Below, piece after piece: positions 1 through 8,740 of a stretch of DNA of 64,000 nucleotides (positions are counted from its first letter, which is position 1; every line of letters starts with the position of its first letter). The notes beneath the pieces were generated by a model that was not told where the DNA came from, did not search any database, and saw only the letters and a program-made list of their open reading frames with translations. The stretch spans positions 3,348,001 through 3,412,000 of the forward strand of contig NZ_CP050854.1 of the NCBI RefSeq assembly GCF_017569925.1. Reading direction: 5' to 3'. The DNA comes from Brenneria izadpanahii. GTDB taxonomy: Bacteria; Pseudomonadota; Gammaproteobacteria; Enterobacterales; Enterobacteriaceae. The position numbers were made by a program, and so were the translations under genes.

Positions 1-732
1 CGCAAAATCAGCGATCTGACTTTCAGCCTGCGCGCCGGGGAAAAGGTTTGTCTGATCGGCGCATCCGGTTCCGGTAAGTCGTTAACCGCCAAAATGGTGA
101 TCGGCGCGCCGCCGGCAGGCGGTCAGATAAGCGGACAAATCCGGGTAAACGGGGAAAACGTGACGCATCTGAGAGCGCTCGCCCGACCGGCCAGTTCACG
201 CGTGTCCGCGGTTTTTCAAGATTCCGCCACGGCGCTGAATCCGCTGATGACGCTCGGCAAACAACTGGCGCTGGCGTTAGGTACGTCGTCACCGAGTGAA
301 CTCGCTATGCTGTTGGATGACATGGGACTGGGCGATATCGACAATCTGCCGCGGCGCTTTCCGTCAGAGCTGTCGGGCGGACAACGCCAGCGCATTTGCA
401 TCGCGCTGGCGCTGCTGAGCCGGACCCGTTTACTGGTTGCCGATGAACCCACTACCGCGCTGGACGTCATTACCCAACAGCAGGTTCTACAGGTCTTACA
501 GGCCAGATGCGCGCAGCCGTCGGCCCCGGCGCTGCTGTTTATTACGCATGATATCGCCGTCGCGGCGCAGCTTTGTCAACGCGGGCTGGTGATGGAACAA
601 GGATGTCTAGTTGAATCCGGCGACATGCGGCGATTGCTGAACGCGCCGCAGCACCCTTATACCCGCGCGCTGGTCAAGGCGGCCCGTCACGCCGATATGT
701 CATTGGCCTCCGCCGGAGCGCTTGCCGGATGA
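1..732 (+). CDS. ABC transporter ATP-binding protein, Opp/Nik/Cnt type (5' end outside window)
   Basis: The open frame enters from the left edge, so the start codon lies outside the window. Walker A (GASGSGKS) is read near bases 61-84, before any in-frame ATG. Q-loop (FQDSATALNP), signature LSGGQRQR, Walker B LLVADEPTTALD and switch His (ITHD) follow. These are the hallmarks of the OppD/NikD/DppD family of peptide, nickel and metallophore importers, which energise uptake at the inner membrane. The stop overlaps the next ATG by ATGA, so the two ATPases are translationally coupled. The neighbourhood (second ATPase, MFS exporter, lipoprotein receptor, fused permease) matches CntD of opine-metallophore systems. 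The substrate is inferred from context; nickel or dipeptide import remains possible. Confidence 0.9.
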   Translation, partial: RKISDLTFSLRAGEKVCLIGASGSGKSLTAKMVIGAPPAGGQISGQIRVNGENVTHLRALARPASSRVSAVFQDSATALNPLMTLGKQLALALGTSSPSELAMLLDDMGLGDIDNLPRRFPSELSGGQRQRICIALALLSRTRLLVADEPTTALDVITQQQVLQVLQARCAQPSAPALLFITHDIAVAAQLCQRGLVMEQGCLVESGDMRRLLNAPQHPYTRALVKAARHADMSLASAGALAG

Positions 733-1577
733 GCCGCCATCTTCACGACGTTTCAATGCCGTTTTTGCGCATGGAGCGCGTTAGCCGTTACCGTCATTCA
801 CCGCGCTTCCCGTGGCAAAAGGCTGATCCCGCCAGCGCGATTTTTCTTGATCTGTCGCTGAGCCTGCAACGCCGTGAACGCGTCGGTCTGGTCGGGGTAT
901 CCGGCTGCGGCAAATCCACGCTGCTGAAAACGCTGCTGGCGTTGGACACGCCGGACAGCGGCGCGATACACTGCGACGGCCAATTGGTGCGGCCCGGTTC
1001 CGTACGTTCGCTCCTGTGGTATCGCCGCCGTGTACAGTACATTCCGCAAGATCCGGCCGGCTCGCTGGATCCGCGCCAGTCTGTCGCCGCACTGATCGCC
1101 GAACCGTTGAAACGTCTGAAAAGCGGCGAAAATATTTGGTTATGCGTCCGAGACGCGATGGATCAGGTGGGCCTGAGCGCCGACTTACTGGCGACGCCGG
1201 CCGGTCTGCTATCCGGCGGGCAGGCTCAGCGAGTGGCGATAGCCCGCGCCCTGGTGACGCGACCTGATTTTTTACTGGCGGACGAACCCATCAGCGGATT
1301 GGATTTACCGCTGCGGGAACAGATAAAAACCCTGCTACGGCAGGTGACGTTACAAAATAATATGGGATTGTTGATGGTGTCGCACGACATCTCAATGATC
1401 GCCGGTTTGTGCGAACGTATGCTGGTCATGGACGATGGACGCATTATCGAAGATCGCCCGACGGCCGATGTGCTGGCATCGCCCCTGCATCCGCATACTC
1501 ACCGGTTATTAACGGCAATCCCTTCTATAACGACGCTCAATGAATTTCACGTCGCCGCTAATCGCGTGGCGATTTGA
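729..1577 (+). CDS. ABC transporter ATP-binding protein, OppF/NikE/CntF type
   Basis: This 282-residue ATPase partners the preceding one. Walker A GVSGCGKST, Q-loop YIPQDPAGSLDPRQS, signature LSGGQAQRVAIARAL, Walker B FLLADEPISGLD and SHD switch are all visible, so it should be catalytically competent. The stretch IPQDPAGSLDPR is typical of the OppF/DppF/NikE half of two-ATPase importers. It starts on the ATGA overlap with the upstream gene and probably forms a heterodimer with it. The extension after the switch His (PLHPHTHRLL) matches the oligopeptide/dipeptide ABC C-terminal region. The assignment to a metallophore importer (CntF-like) rests on the neighbouring MFS gene and is inference. 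Confidence 0.9.
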   Translation: MSRHLHDVSMPFLRMERVSRYRHSPRFPWQKADPASAIFLDLSLSLQRRERVGLVGVSGCGKSTLLKTLLALDTPDSGAIHCDGQLVRPGSVRSLLWYRRRVQYIPQDPAGSLDPRQSVAALIAEPLKRLKSGENIWLCVRDAMDQVGLSADLLATPAGLLSGGQAQRVAIARALVTRPDFLLADEPISGLDLPLREQIKTLLRQVTLQNNMGLLMVSHDISMIAGLCERMLVMDDGRIIEDRPTADVLASPLHPHTHRLLTAIPSITTLNEFHVAANRVAI

Positions 1578-1644
1578 AAGACGACGGGCATATATACCCA
1601 ATAGCTTGCAAGATATCGGGTACTTTGAATTAATGGATGATTCT

Positions 1645-2892
1645 ATGTCAGACCTCGCAAATAACCGCGCACTGCGCCCTTACCCGCCCCTACTGCTGGG
1701 CAGCCAGCTTGTTTTCAATATTGGCTTTTATGCCGTCGTCCCCTTTTTAGCCATCTTTCTGCGTGACGACATGCGGCTTTCCGGTTGGACGATCGGACTG
1801 GTCATCGGCTTAAGAACCTTTTCGCAGCAGGGCATGTTTTTGATCGGCGGCGCGCTGGCCGACCGTTTCGGCGCACGGGGCGTCATCCTCTGCGGCTGCG
1901 TGGTGCGTATTGCCGGCTATCTGTTATTGGCGCTGTCGGATTCGCTGTGGCCGATTATCCTGGGCGCTTGTCTGACCGGCGTTGGCGGCGCGCTGTTTTC
2001 GCCCTCCATTGAAGCGCTAATGGCGCAGGCGGGAACCTACAGTGAACAACAGGGAAAACGCAGCCGTTCCGAATGGTTTGCGCTGTTTGCCATCTGTGGC
2101 GAACTGGGCGCCGTACTGGGGCCGTTGCTCGGCTCAATGCTGGCCGGCTATGGCTTCCAACGGGTCGCCCTGGCGGGGGCGCTGATCTTTTTACTGGCGC
2201 TGTTGGTGCTGTTTTTCAGCCTGCCCGCCACGCCCCGCAACCAGTCAACGCTGCATATCGCCCCCTGGTGGCAGACCTTCCGCCAGCGGCGTTTCGTCGC
2301 CTTTATCATTGCCTATAGCGCCTACCTGTTCAGCTATAACCAGCTCTATCTGGCTCTGCCGGTGGAGCTACATCGCGCCGGCGGAAATGAAAAAGATCTC
2401 GGCCCGCTGTTTGTTCTGGCGTCGCTGTTGGTGATTGGCCTGCAACTGCCGCTGGCGCGTTTTGCCCGCCGTCTTGGCGCGGCCCGTATGCTGCCGCTGG
2501 GATTTGCCCTTCTGTCGGCCTCTTTTGTCAGCGTGGCGCTGTTCGCCCCCATGACGCCGCCGGAGGGCTGGCTGCGATTATTGCCGGCGATCTGTCTGAT
2601 TACGCTATTGACGCTGGGGCAGATGCTTATTATTCCCGTCGGCATGGATCTTGTTCCTCACTTCGCCAATAACCACAACCTCGGCGCGCACTATGGCGCA
2701 TTGGCGTCAATGGGCGGGGTGGCGGTACTGGCGGGCAACTTCCTGCTCGGCGGCCAGCTTGACCTCGCGCTGACGCCCTCGCCGCAGGCCGCGATCCCCT
2801 GGCTGATGCTGGCTGCCGTTCCGCTGTGCAGCGCATTGGCGATGGCGCTGATTTGTCGCCCGTTTAAACACCCTCTCCCTTTTAATCAATAG
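1645..2892 (+). CDS. MFS transporter, putative metallophore exporter (CntE-like)
   Basis: About 415 residues with twelve predicted membrane segments and the MFS loop motif GGALADRFGARG after the second segment. The frame is open back to 1540, inside the previous gene, but I place the start at 1645 (MSDLANNRALRPYPP), where GGA lies 7 bases upstream. 1633 (MDDSMSDL) is an alternative. Sequence alone says drug/metabolite H+ antiporter of the DHA type. Its position between the ATPases and the solute receptor, in one strand order, matches opine-metallophore loci where the MFS protein (CntE) exports the ligand that the ABC system re-imports. That role is inference. Confidence 0.78.
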   Translation: MSDLANNRALRPYPPLLLGSQLVFNIGFYAVVPFLAIFLRDDMRLSGWTIGLVIGLRTFSQQGMFLIGGALADRFGARGVILCGCVVRIAGYLLLALSDSLWPIILGACLTGVGGALFSPSIEALMAQAGTYSEQQGKRSRSEWFALFAICGELGAVLGPLLGSMLAGYGFQRVALAGALIFLLALLVLFFSLPATPRNQSTLHIAPWWQTFRQRRFVAFIIAYSAYLFSYNQLYLALPVELHRAGGNEKDLGPLFVLASLLVIGLQLPLARFARRLGAARMLPLGFALLSASFVSVALFAPMTPPEGWLRLLPAICLITLLTLGQMLIIPVGMDLVPHFANNHNLGAHYGALASMGGVAVLAGNFLLGGQLDLALTPSPQAAIPWLMLAAVPLCSALAMALICRPFKHPLPFNQ

Positions 2893-2901
2893 GATTGTCC
2901 A

Positions 2902-4416
2902 ATGAATACTCGCTCATTATGGCCGATTCCCGGCCTGCTTTGCACTATCCTGCTCCTTTCCGGCTGCTTCAACGAACCAGAGGAAAAACCGGCCGCCGAT
3001 AGCGCTAGCCGGCTGAAACTGGCTATGCTGCAACCGCCGCGTTCGGGACTGACGCCGCTTAGCGACGATGCGTTTAAACTATCGCGCTGGAGTACGGCGG
3101 AGACGCTGGTGGTGCTCAATGAACTTGGCGAAGCCCAACCGGCGCTGGCCACCCATTGGCGGCAAATCGATGATAAAACCTGGCGTTTTGAACTGCGGCC
3201 GAACGTTCATTTTCATGACGGCACCACGTTAAGCGCGGCGACGGTGGTCAATGCGCTCACCGCCGCCTCGACCGCCGCGCCGAAACCGCGCATCCTCGAC
3301 GGCGTTCAGATGAGCGTGGAGGCGGATGGCGATAGCGCCGTTATCGTATCGACCGCCAGCCCCGATCCGTTAATCCCGCAGCGTCTTTCCAGCCCGCAGT
3401 TGGCGATTCTGTCCGTCAACGCCTATGGCGCAAACGGCGTAGTCAATCCGCAAAACCACGGCAGCGGCCCCTTTGTGCTGCGTAGCGTAAACGGCACCAG
3501 CGGCGCCACGCTGGACAGATTCGACGGCTATTGGGGCGACAAAGCCCAATCCAGCGGAATCGATGTCAGTTTCGTGCCGGATGGCGCGGCCCGCGGCGCC
3601 GCATTGCGCACCGGCACGGCGGATATCGTTGAGGCCATCCCGGTATCGCAAGCGCCGTTGCTGGACCCAAAAATGGTGCATGAAGTGCCGATGCCGCGCA
3701 CCAATACGCTTTACCTCAATGCCCGCCAGGGACCGATGACAGATCCGGCGCTGCGCGCGGCGGTGCGCAACGCGCTGAACCGGCAGCAACTGGTGGATAA
3801 CGTTTATGAAAAACGCGCCGACGTGGCGCAGGGATTGCTCGGCCCGGCGCTGCCCTGGGCCGCGGAACTGCGTCAGCCGGTCGCCGATCCGGTTCAGGCC
3901 GCGTCGCCCGGCGGCACGAGCATCACGCTGGCCACCTTCAGCGATCGCGCCGAACTGCCCGAAGTGGCGGTCTATCTGGCGCAACAGCTCACCGCCGCCG
4001 GTTTCACGGTAAACCAGGTGGTGCGCGAATATGCGCAGATTGAATCCGATGCGCTGGCCGGCAAATTCGACGCCTTTATTTTATCCCGCGCCACGGTGTT
4101 GGATTCCGGCGATCCCGTCGCCTACCTCTACAGCGATTTCTCCTGCGAAGGCTCGTTCAATATTTCCCAGCTCTGCCGCCCGGAAATCGATCGGGCGTTG
4201 CAACAGGCCGCCGCCATTCCGGCCGGCGATGAACGGCGCCGGGCGATTATGCGGGCGGAAAATCTGATTCTAGCCAGCGATGCGGCCATCCCGATGCTGC
4301 ACGAACGCGTTATCCAGGGAGAGCGCGCGCAGGTGGTCGATGCGCTGCGCGATCCGCGCGAACGCGCCCTAATCAACAGCGCCACCCGGATTGATCCGAA
4401 TAAACAAGCCGAATGA
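2902..4416 (+). CDS. ABC transporter solute-binding lipoprotein, NikA/CntA-like
   Basis: 504 residues starting with a lipoprotein signal peptide whose lipobox LLLSGC ends at Cys22, so the mature protein should be anchored to a membrane and exposed to the periplasm. The body is a family 5 extracellular binding protein (DppA/OppA/NikA fold): WRFELRPNVHFHDGTTLSA near residues 94-112 is the family signature. It sits 9 bases after the MFS gene and 33 bases before the permease gene. A lipoprotein rather than a soluble receptor is less usual in enterobacteria for this family. The likely ligand is a metal-metallophore complex by context; nickel or a peptide cannot be excluded. Confidence 0.85.
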   Translation: MNTRSLWPIPGLLCTILLLSGCFNEPEEKPAADSASRLKLAMLQPPRSGLTPLSDDAFKLSRWSTAETLVVLNELGEAQPALATHWRQIDDKTWRFELRPNVHFHDGTTLSAATVVNALTAASTAAPKPRILDGVQMSVEADGDSAVIVSTASPDPLIPQRLSSPQLAILSVNAYGANGVVNPQNHGSGPFVLRSVNGTSGATLDRFDGYWGDKAQSSGIDVSFVPDGAARGAALRTGTADIVEAIPVSQAPLLDPKMVHEVPMPRTNTLYLNARQGPMTDPALRAAVRNALNRQQLVDNVYEKRADVAQGLLGPALPWAAELRQPVADPVQAASPGGTSITLATFSDRAELPEVAVYLAQQLTAAGFTVNQVVREYAQIESDALAGKFDAFILSRATVLDSGDPVAYLYSDFSCEGSFNISQLCRPEIDRALQQAAAIPAGDERRRAIMRAENLILASDAAIPMLHERVIQGERAQVVDALRDPRERALINSATRIDPNKQAE

Positions 4417-4449
4417 TGCCTGAATGACCGTAACGAGTGAAACACCGCT

Positions 4450-6228
4450 ATGAGTGAAACCATATATTGCCGCACCTGCGCCGAAATCGGCCGGACGCGG
4501 AATGCCCGCTACGGTATGCTGATCCCGCTCTTTTCCCGCCTGATGACGCTGGCGGCGATTATCGTGCTGATTGGCGTATTGCCGTGGCTTTCGGGAAAGG
4601 ATCCGGCGCTGGCCTTGCTGCGCGCCCGCTCCGGCGATCAGGAGCCCACGGCGGAAACCCTGAATGCCATCCGCCGCTCGTTGGGGTTGGATCAGGGGCC
4701 GTTGCAGCTGCTGGCTAACTGGCTTAGCGGCTTACTGCATGGCGATGCGGGAAACTCATGGGTATCGGGCCATCCGGTCTTACCGGGAATGTTGCAGGCC
4801 GCGGGGGTATCGCTGACCCTGATGGCATCGGCCGCGCTGGTGGCCTTTTCGCTGGCGGCGATACTGTGCGCCAACACGTTCCGGCGGGGATTACATGGCC
4901 GAATACGCCGCTCAAACGGGCTTTTCGCCGCCATGTTCACCGCGCTGCCGGAGTTTCTGCTGGCATCGTTTCTGCTGATAATCGGGGCGGTCTGGCTGCA
5001 ATGGTTTCCGCCCTACGGCTGGCGCGGGCTGCACTATGCGGTATTGCCGTCGCTGGCGTTGGGGATTCCCGCCGGCGGCTACCTCGGCCGCATTATTGCC
5101 GATGCGCTGGCGGCGACTTTCAGCGAAAGCTGGCTGACAACCTGGAGCGTCGCGGGCATCAGCCGCCGACACATTGCGCTGGCGGTGCTGAAACGCACAT
5201 TACCGAGCGTGATGCCGATGGTGGGGCTGGTTTTAGTCTCGCTTACCGGCGGCGCCATCGCCGTAGAAAAAGTTTTCGCCATTCCGGGTCTTGGCCGGGC
5301 AACGCTGGGCGCGGCGGCGGCGCAGGATCTCCCCGCGCTGCAGGCGGGCGTGCTGATTTTACTGCTCATCGCATCGATAGCCGGTATAGCCGTTGGCGGA
5401 GTACGGTTGCTGATCCTTGGGCGCGCGCTGAACAATGGCGCGATGCCGGTGCCGGAAGAGAATCAAATGACGGCATCGCGCTATGCCGCCTGGCTGCCGC
5501 TAGTCTGTCTGCTGATATTGCTGGTATTGCTGATCGCTGGGCTGCCGCGGGATCCCTATACGTCCGAGTTTTTGCGTTTGCAGCCGCCCTCTTTTGCGCT
5601 GCCGTTCGGCGCCGACGCCATGGGGCGCGATCTGCTGGCCCGCGTCGCTCACGGCACGCTGAACACCTGCATGCTGGCGTTGGCGGTGGCGCTGGCCTGC
5701 CTGACGATTGGGCTGTTTATCGGTCTGTTCCCGCGCTTGTTTATCGGCCCGGTGGAAGTAACCAATGCCCTGCCCCCAGTGATTGCCGGTCTGCTGGTGG
5801 CGGCGATCAACGGTCCGTCGTCAACGGGCGCGGCGGTGGCGGTAACCGCCGTCAGTTGGGCGCCGCTGGCGGCGCACACCGCGGCATTAGTGTCTGAAAT
5901 CGGCGCTCGCCCCTACATTCGCATGTTGCCGGTAATCGGCGTCGGCCCCGTGCGCCGCAGTCTGTTTTATGTGTTGCCCGCGCTGATCGGACCGTTATTC
6001 CGTCACGCCATGCTGCGCCTGCCGGGCATCGCGCTGGCGCTGGCTTCGCTGGGATTTTTAGGATTAGGCGCGCCGCCGCCGACGCCGGAGTGGGGCCGCG
6101 TATTGGCGGAAGGCATGCCGTATATCGAACGGGCTTTCTGGGGCGTACTGGCGCCCGCCGCCGCATTGAGCATTTTGTCGGTGCTGGCGGTCAGCGCCGC
6201 CAATCTGTCTGGCCGGGCCAAGCGTTAG
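4450..6228 (+). CDS. ABC transporter permease, fused DppB-like and DppC-like domains
   Basis: One 592-residue protein replaces the usual two permeases. The N-terminal half (to about residue 325) is DppB/NikB-like and carries the loop ending VEKVFAIPGLGR. A linker around residues 330-345 leads to a DppC/NikC-like half that begins its core at GADAMGRDLLARVAHG (about residue 386) and ends with LASLGFLGLGAPPPTPEWGR. No stop or frameshift separates the halves. The ORF starts at 4450 without a strong ribosome site; 4516 (MLIPLF) is an alternative start. It probably forms the complete transmembrane channel for the two upstream ATPases. It is the last gene of the locus. Confidence 0.88.
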   Translation: MSETIYCRTCAEIGRTRNARYGMLIPLFSRLMTLAAIIVLIGVLPWLSGKDPALALLRARSGDQEPTAETLNAIRRSLGLDQGPLQLLANWLSGLLHGDAGNSWVSGHPVLPGMLQAAGVSLTLMASAALVAFSLAAILCANTFRRGLHGRIRRSNGLFAAMFTALPEFLLASFLLIIGAVWLQWFPPYGWRGLHYAVLPSLALGIPAGGYLGRIIADALAATFSESWLTTWSVAGISRRHIALAVLKRTLPSVMPMVGLVLVSLTGGAIAVEKVFAIPGLGRATLGAAAAQDLPALQAGVLILLLIASIAGIAVGGVRLLILGRALNNGAMPVPEENQMTASRYAAWLPLVCLLILLVLLIAGLPRDPYTSEFLRLQPPSFALPFGADAMGRDLLARVAHGTLNTCMLALAVALACLTIGLFIGLFPRLFIGPVEVTNALPPVIAGLLVAAINGPSSTGAAVAVTAVSWAPLAAHTAALVSEIGARPYIRMLPVIGVGPVRRSLFYVLPALIGPLFRHAMLRLPGIALALASLGFLGLGAPPPTPEWGRVLAEGMPYIERAFWGVLAPAAALSILSVLAVSAANLSGRAKR

Positions 6229-6529
6229 TTCGTTGCTGCATGGTTTAAAAGGCGAGACGGCGGGTGAAAATAATCATTACGTTGGCAAGATCGCGCCAGG
6301 CGCAAAGGACAACGCTTTAGCCTCTGCCAGTAATAATTGCCGACTAGCCGCATCCTCGGGATAGGAAAGATCGCTAAAAATAAAAGCTGATGCACTATTT
6401 TATTTAGTGAAGCCTGCGCTATCGGTGAGAAGCCGCGCCGCTGCGGCCGGAGGACGAAGGGTATATACTCACTTTCAGTTCGACACTCGGTTGAATAATT
6501 GAAAACCAATGCCAATGAGAGGAGAAAAT
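6229..6529. other. intergenic gap before amn
   Basis: About 300 bases with no credible gene. A TATACT -10-like hexamer lies at about 6462-6467, but no convincing -35 precedes it. No clear terminator for the transport operon and no recognisable PhoB box were seen. Confidence 0.4.
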
Positions 6530-7990
6530 ATGCATAACAACGGATCCAGAACAAACCTCACGACCGCTGAGGCGCTTGATAAACTGGAAGCGTTGTACAA
6601 CAGTGCTGTTGCGGCACTGCGTGACGCAATAGGGGATTTTATCAATCACGGTAAGTTACCTGACGCGAAGGCGCGTGCCGCGGGGCTTTTCGCCTATCCT
6701 GAACTGCGCGTCAAATGGGACGGCGAATCGGCAGGTCACCCTAAGCACCGGGCTTACGGCCGTTTTACCCGGCCGGGCAACTACTCAACCACCATTACCC
6801 GCCCCGAGTTTTTCCGCCACTATCTGAAAGAGCAGTTAAGCCTGCTGGAAGGAGAATATGCGGCCAGTATCGAAGTCGTTCCCTCGCAGCAGGAGATCCC
6901 CTTCCCTTACGTTCTGGATGGCTCGGATTTGATCCTCGATCGCTCGATGAGCGCCGGGATCGCCAAACATTTCCCGACCACCGAGTTATCTAAAATCGGC
7001 GATGAGACCGCCGACGGCTTATTCCACGCCACCACCACCTCCCCGTTGTCGCACTTCGACGCGTTGAGAACCGACTTTTCCTTGGCGCGGCTACGGCACT
7101 ATACCGGTACGGCGGTCGAACATTTTCAGCCTTTTATTCTTTTTACCAACTATACCCGCTACGTTGATGAATTCGTGCTGTGGGCCTGTAAGCAGATCGC
7201 GGATCCGAATAGCCCCTATGAAGCGCTTGCCTGCGCGGGCGACATCCTTATTACCGGGGAAACCCCGGAGCCGGAACAGACCGTTTCCGACCTTACCTGG
7301 AAAAAACATCAGATGCCGGCTTACCATCTGATCTCGCGCAACGGCAAAGGGATTACGCTGGTCAACATCGGCGTCGGGCCGTCCAACGCCAAAACCATCT
7401 GCGATCATCTCGCCGTACTGCGTCCCCACGCCTGGCTGATGATCGGCCACTGCGGCGGTCTGCGTGAAAGCCAGTCGATCGGCGATTACGTGTTGGCTCA
7501 CGCTTATCTGCGCGACGATCATGTTCTGGATTCGGTGCTGCCGCCCGATATTCCCATTCCGAGCATCGCCGAAGTACAGCGCGCGCTGTATGACGCCACC
7601 AAGATGGTAAGCGGCATGCCCGGCGAGGAAGTGAAACAGCGGCTGCGCACCGGTACGGTAGTCACCACCGACGATCGCAACTGGGAACTGAGATATTCGG
7701 CCTCCGCGCTGCGCTTTAACCTCAGCCGCGCGGTCGCCGTTGATATGGAGAGCGCGACGATCGCCGCGCAGGGTTACCGCTTCCGGGTGCCCTATGGCAC
7801 GCTGCTCTGCGTTTCGGACAAACCGCTGCACGGTGAAATCAAGCTGCCCGGTCAGGCCAACCGTTTTTATGAGGGCGCCATTTCGGAGCATCTGCAAATC
7901 GGTATCTGCGCTATCGATCTGCTGCGCGCGGAGGGCGACCGTCTGCATTCACGCAAACTGCGTACTTTCAACGAGCCGCCTTTCCGTTAA
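6530..7990 (+). CDS. amn: AMP nucleosidase
   Basis: 486 residues, nearly co-linear with E. coli Amn (484). The enzyme hydrolyses AMP to adenine and ribose 5-phosphate in the cytoplasm and helps set adenylate levels. The C-terminal nucleoside-phosphorylase domain is very conserved: LVNIGVGPSNAKTICDHLAV, GHCGGLRESQ, GDYVLAHAYLRDDHVLD and DMESATIAAQGYRF (catalytic region) are visible. The frame is open to 6509, but I choose ATG 6530 because GAGAGGAG lies just upstream and the start then matches E. coli. It is a single-gene unit, convergent with the dksA-like gene. Confidence 0.97.
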   Translation: MHNNGSRTNLTTAEALDKLEALYNSAVAALRDAIGDFINHGKLPDAKARAAGLFAYPELRVKWDGESAGHPKHRAYGRFTRPGNYSTTITRPEFFRHYLKEQLSLLEGEYAASIEVVPSQQEIPFPYVLDGSDLILDRSMSAGIAKHFPTTELSKIGDETADGLFHATTTSPLSHFDALRTDFSLARLRHYTGTAVEHFQPFILFTNYTRYVDEFVLWACKQIADPNSPYEALACAGDILITGETPEPEQTVSDLTWKKHQMPAYHLISRNGKGITLVNIGVGPSNAKTICDHLAVLRPHAWLMIGHCGGLRESQSIGDYVLAHAYLRDDHVLDSVLPPDIPIPSIAEVQRALYDATKMVSGMPGEEVKQRLRTGTVVTTDDRNWELRYSASALRFNLSRAVAVDMESATIAAQGYRFRVPYGTLLCVSDKPLHGEIKLPGQANRFYEGAISEHLQIGICAIDLLRAEGDRLHSRKLRTFNEPPFR

Positions 7991-7996
7991 AACCGC

Positions 7997-8022
7997 GGCA
8001 GTGGGCTTTCGGGTTCACTGCC
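7997..8022 (+). terminator. hairpin at the amn/dksA2 convergent ends
   Basis: GGCAGTG pairs with CACTGCC around a 12-base loop, 7 bases after the amn stop. A short T-rich stretch (CTACTTTTG) follows on the plus strand. It overlaps the stop codon of the convergent gene. Weak to moderate intrinsic terminator. Confidence 0.45.
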
Positions 8023-8440
8023 TGCTACTTTTGCGCGATAGCTCCTTAAGTTCCTGCGTCTCTTTCGCATCAATGCTTAATTCCGCCGTCGGCCTTAGCA
8101 GCAGGCGGCGCAAACCGATGGGATCCCCGGTTTCACGGCAATAACCATATTCGCCGTTACGTATCCGCAGCAATGCCGCATCAATTTTCGGCAGTAACCG
8201 GCTTTCGCGGTCGATCTGACGGAATAACATTCTCAGTTCTTCCTCTCTGGTCGCTTTATCCCCGTCATCCCCGGACTGTTCGTTGAATTGAATACTGCTT
8301 TTAAGCTCATCGATATGATTGAGCAACGCGATGCGCTCCGCGTTAAGCCGGTTTTTGAAGAAATCCAACTGCTGCTGGTTCATGTAATCTTCCGACGGCA
8401 TGGTCAGAATATCTAATTCTTCTGGTACTGATTTTGGCAT
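8015..8440 (-). CDS. DksA2-like RNA polymerase-binding protein lacking the zinc cysteines
   Basis: 141 residues of the DksA/TraR family, which binds the RNA polymerase secondary channel and acts with ppGpp. The coiled-coil tip motif DDGDKA is kept (D61 and A63 match the functional Asp74/Ala76 of E. coli DksA). Only one of the four zinc-finger cysteines remains: C101, with T104, S122 and A125 at the other three positions. The known P. aeruginosa DksA2 shows the same pattern and replaces DksA under zinc limitation. I start it at ATG 8440, where GGAG lies 6 bases upstream; the longer frame to 8527 would run over the operator. A Zur-like palindrome lies 31-45 bases upstream. Confidence 0.9.
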   Translation of the reverse strand: MPKSVPEELDILTMPSEDYMNQQQLDFFKNRLNAERIALLNHIDELKSSIQFNEQSGDDGDKATREEELRMLFRQIDRESRLLPKIDAALLRIRNGEYGYCRETGDPIGLRRLLLRPTAELSIDAKETQELKELSRKSSRQ

Positions 8441-8470
8441 CTTTGGCTCCAAAGATAGAATCCACAATTT

Positions 8471-8485
8471 TGTTATGTTATAACA
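8471..8485 (-). promoter_or_regulatory. putative Zur operator 1 (dksA2 / small ORF divergent region)
   Basis: Read on the minus strand this is TGTTATAACATAACA, matching the enterobacterial Zur core TGTTATA-N-rich-TATAACA. The identical 15 bases occur at 10045-10059. It lies between the dksA2-like gene and the divergent small ORF, so it could control both. Confidence 0.7.
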
Positions 8486-8512
8486 ACTAAAAATGACTAA
8501 TAACAGGCCGCC

Positions 8513-8740
8513 ATGATGCAAAAACACGCCTACCTGCTGTTCCTTTTACTCGTTGCGGCAAAAGCTCCCGCCTTTCAGGCAAAGATTGCGCCTTCCGGCG
8601 AAGCAAATAATATCGAGAATGCCCTTTATCAATCGCCAGCAATGACTATACAAACTATTCATCCGGGCGTATGTAGCGCCGTCTCCATTAATGGCTGCGG
8701 CTGCCCTTTTTGCACACAGTTAAGAAGCATAGGTCGCTAA
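8513..8740 (+). CDS. small exported Cys-containing protein, unknown function
   Basis: I do not recognise this 75-residue protein. It has a clear Sec signal peptide (hydrophobic segment LLFLLLVAA, likely cleavage after APAFQA). The mature part is short and polar and ends with a cluster of four cysteines, VCSAVSINGCGCPFCTQL, within 15 residues. Such a cluster could bind metal or form disulfides. It starts at 8513 or 8516 (two adjacent ATGs), about 28 bases from the Zur-like site and divergent from the dksA2-like gene. Its last four bases overlap the stop of the convergent GTPase gene. No strong ribosome site is seen, so existence is probable rather than certain. Confidence 0.55.
   Translation: MMQKHAYLLFLLLVAAKAPAFQAKIAPSGEANNIENALYQSPAMTIQTIHPGVCSAVSINGCGCPFCTQLRSIGR

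Noticed and set aside
1578..1644. TATATACCCAATAGCTTGCAAG-like stretch before the MFS gene
   Set aside because: It recalls a short enterobacterial intergenic repeat, but only a fragment is present and no second copy was seen in the window.
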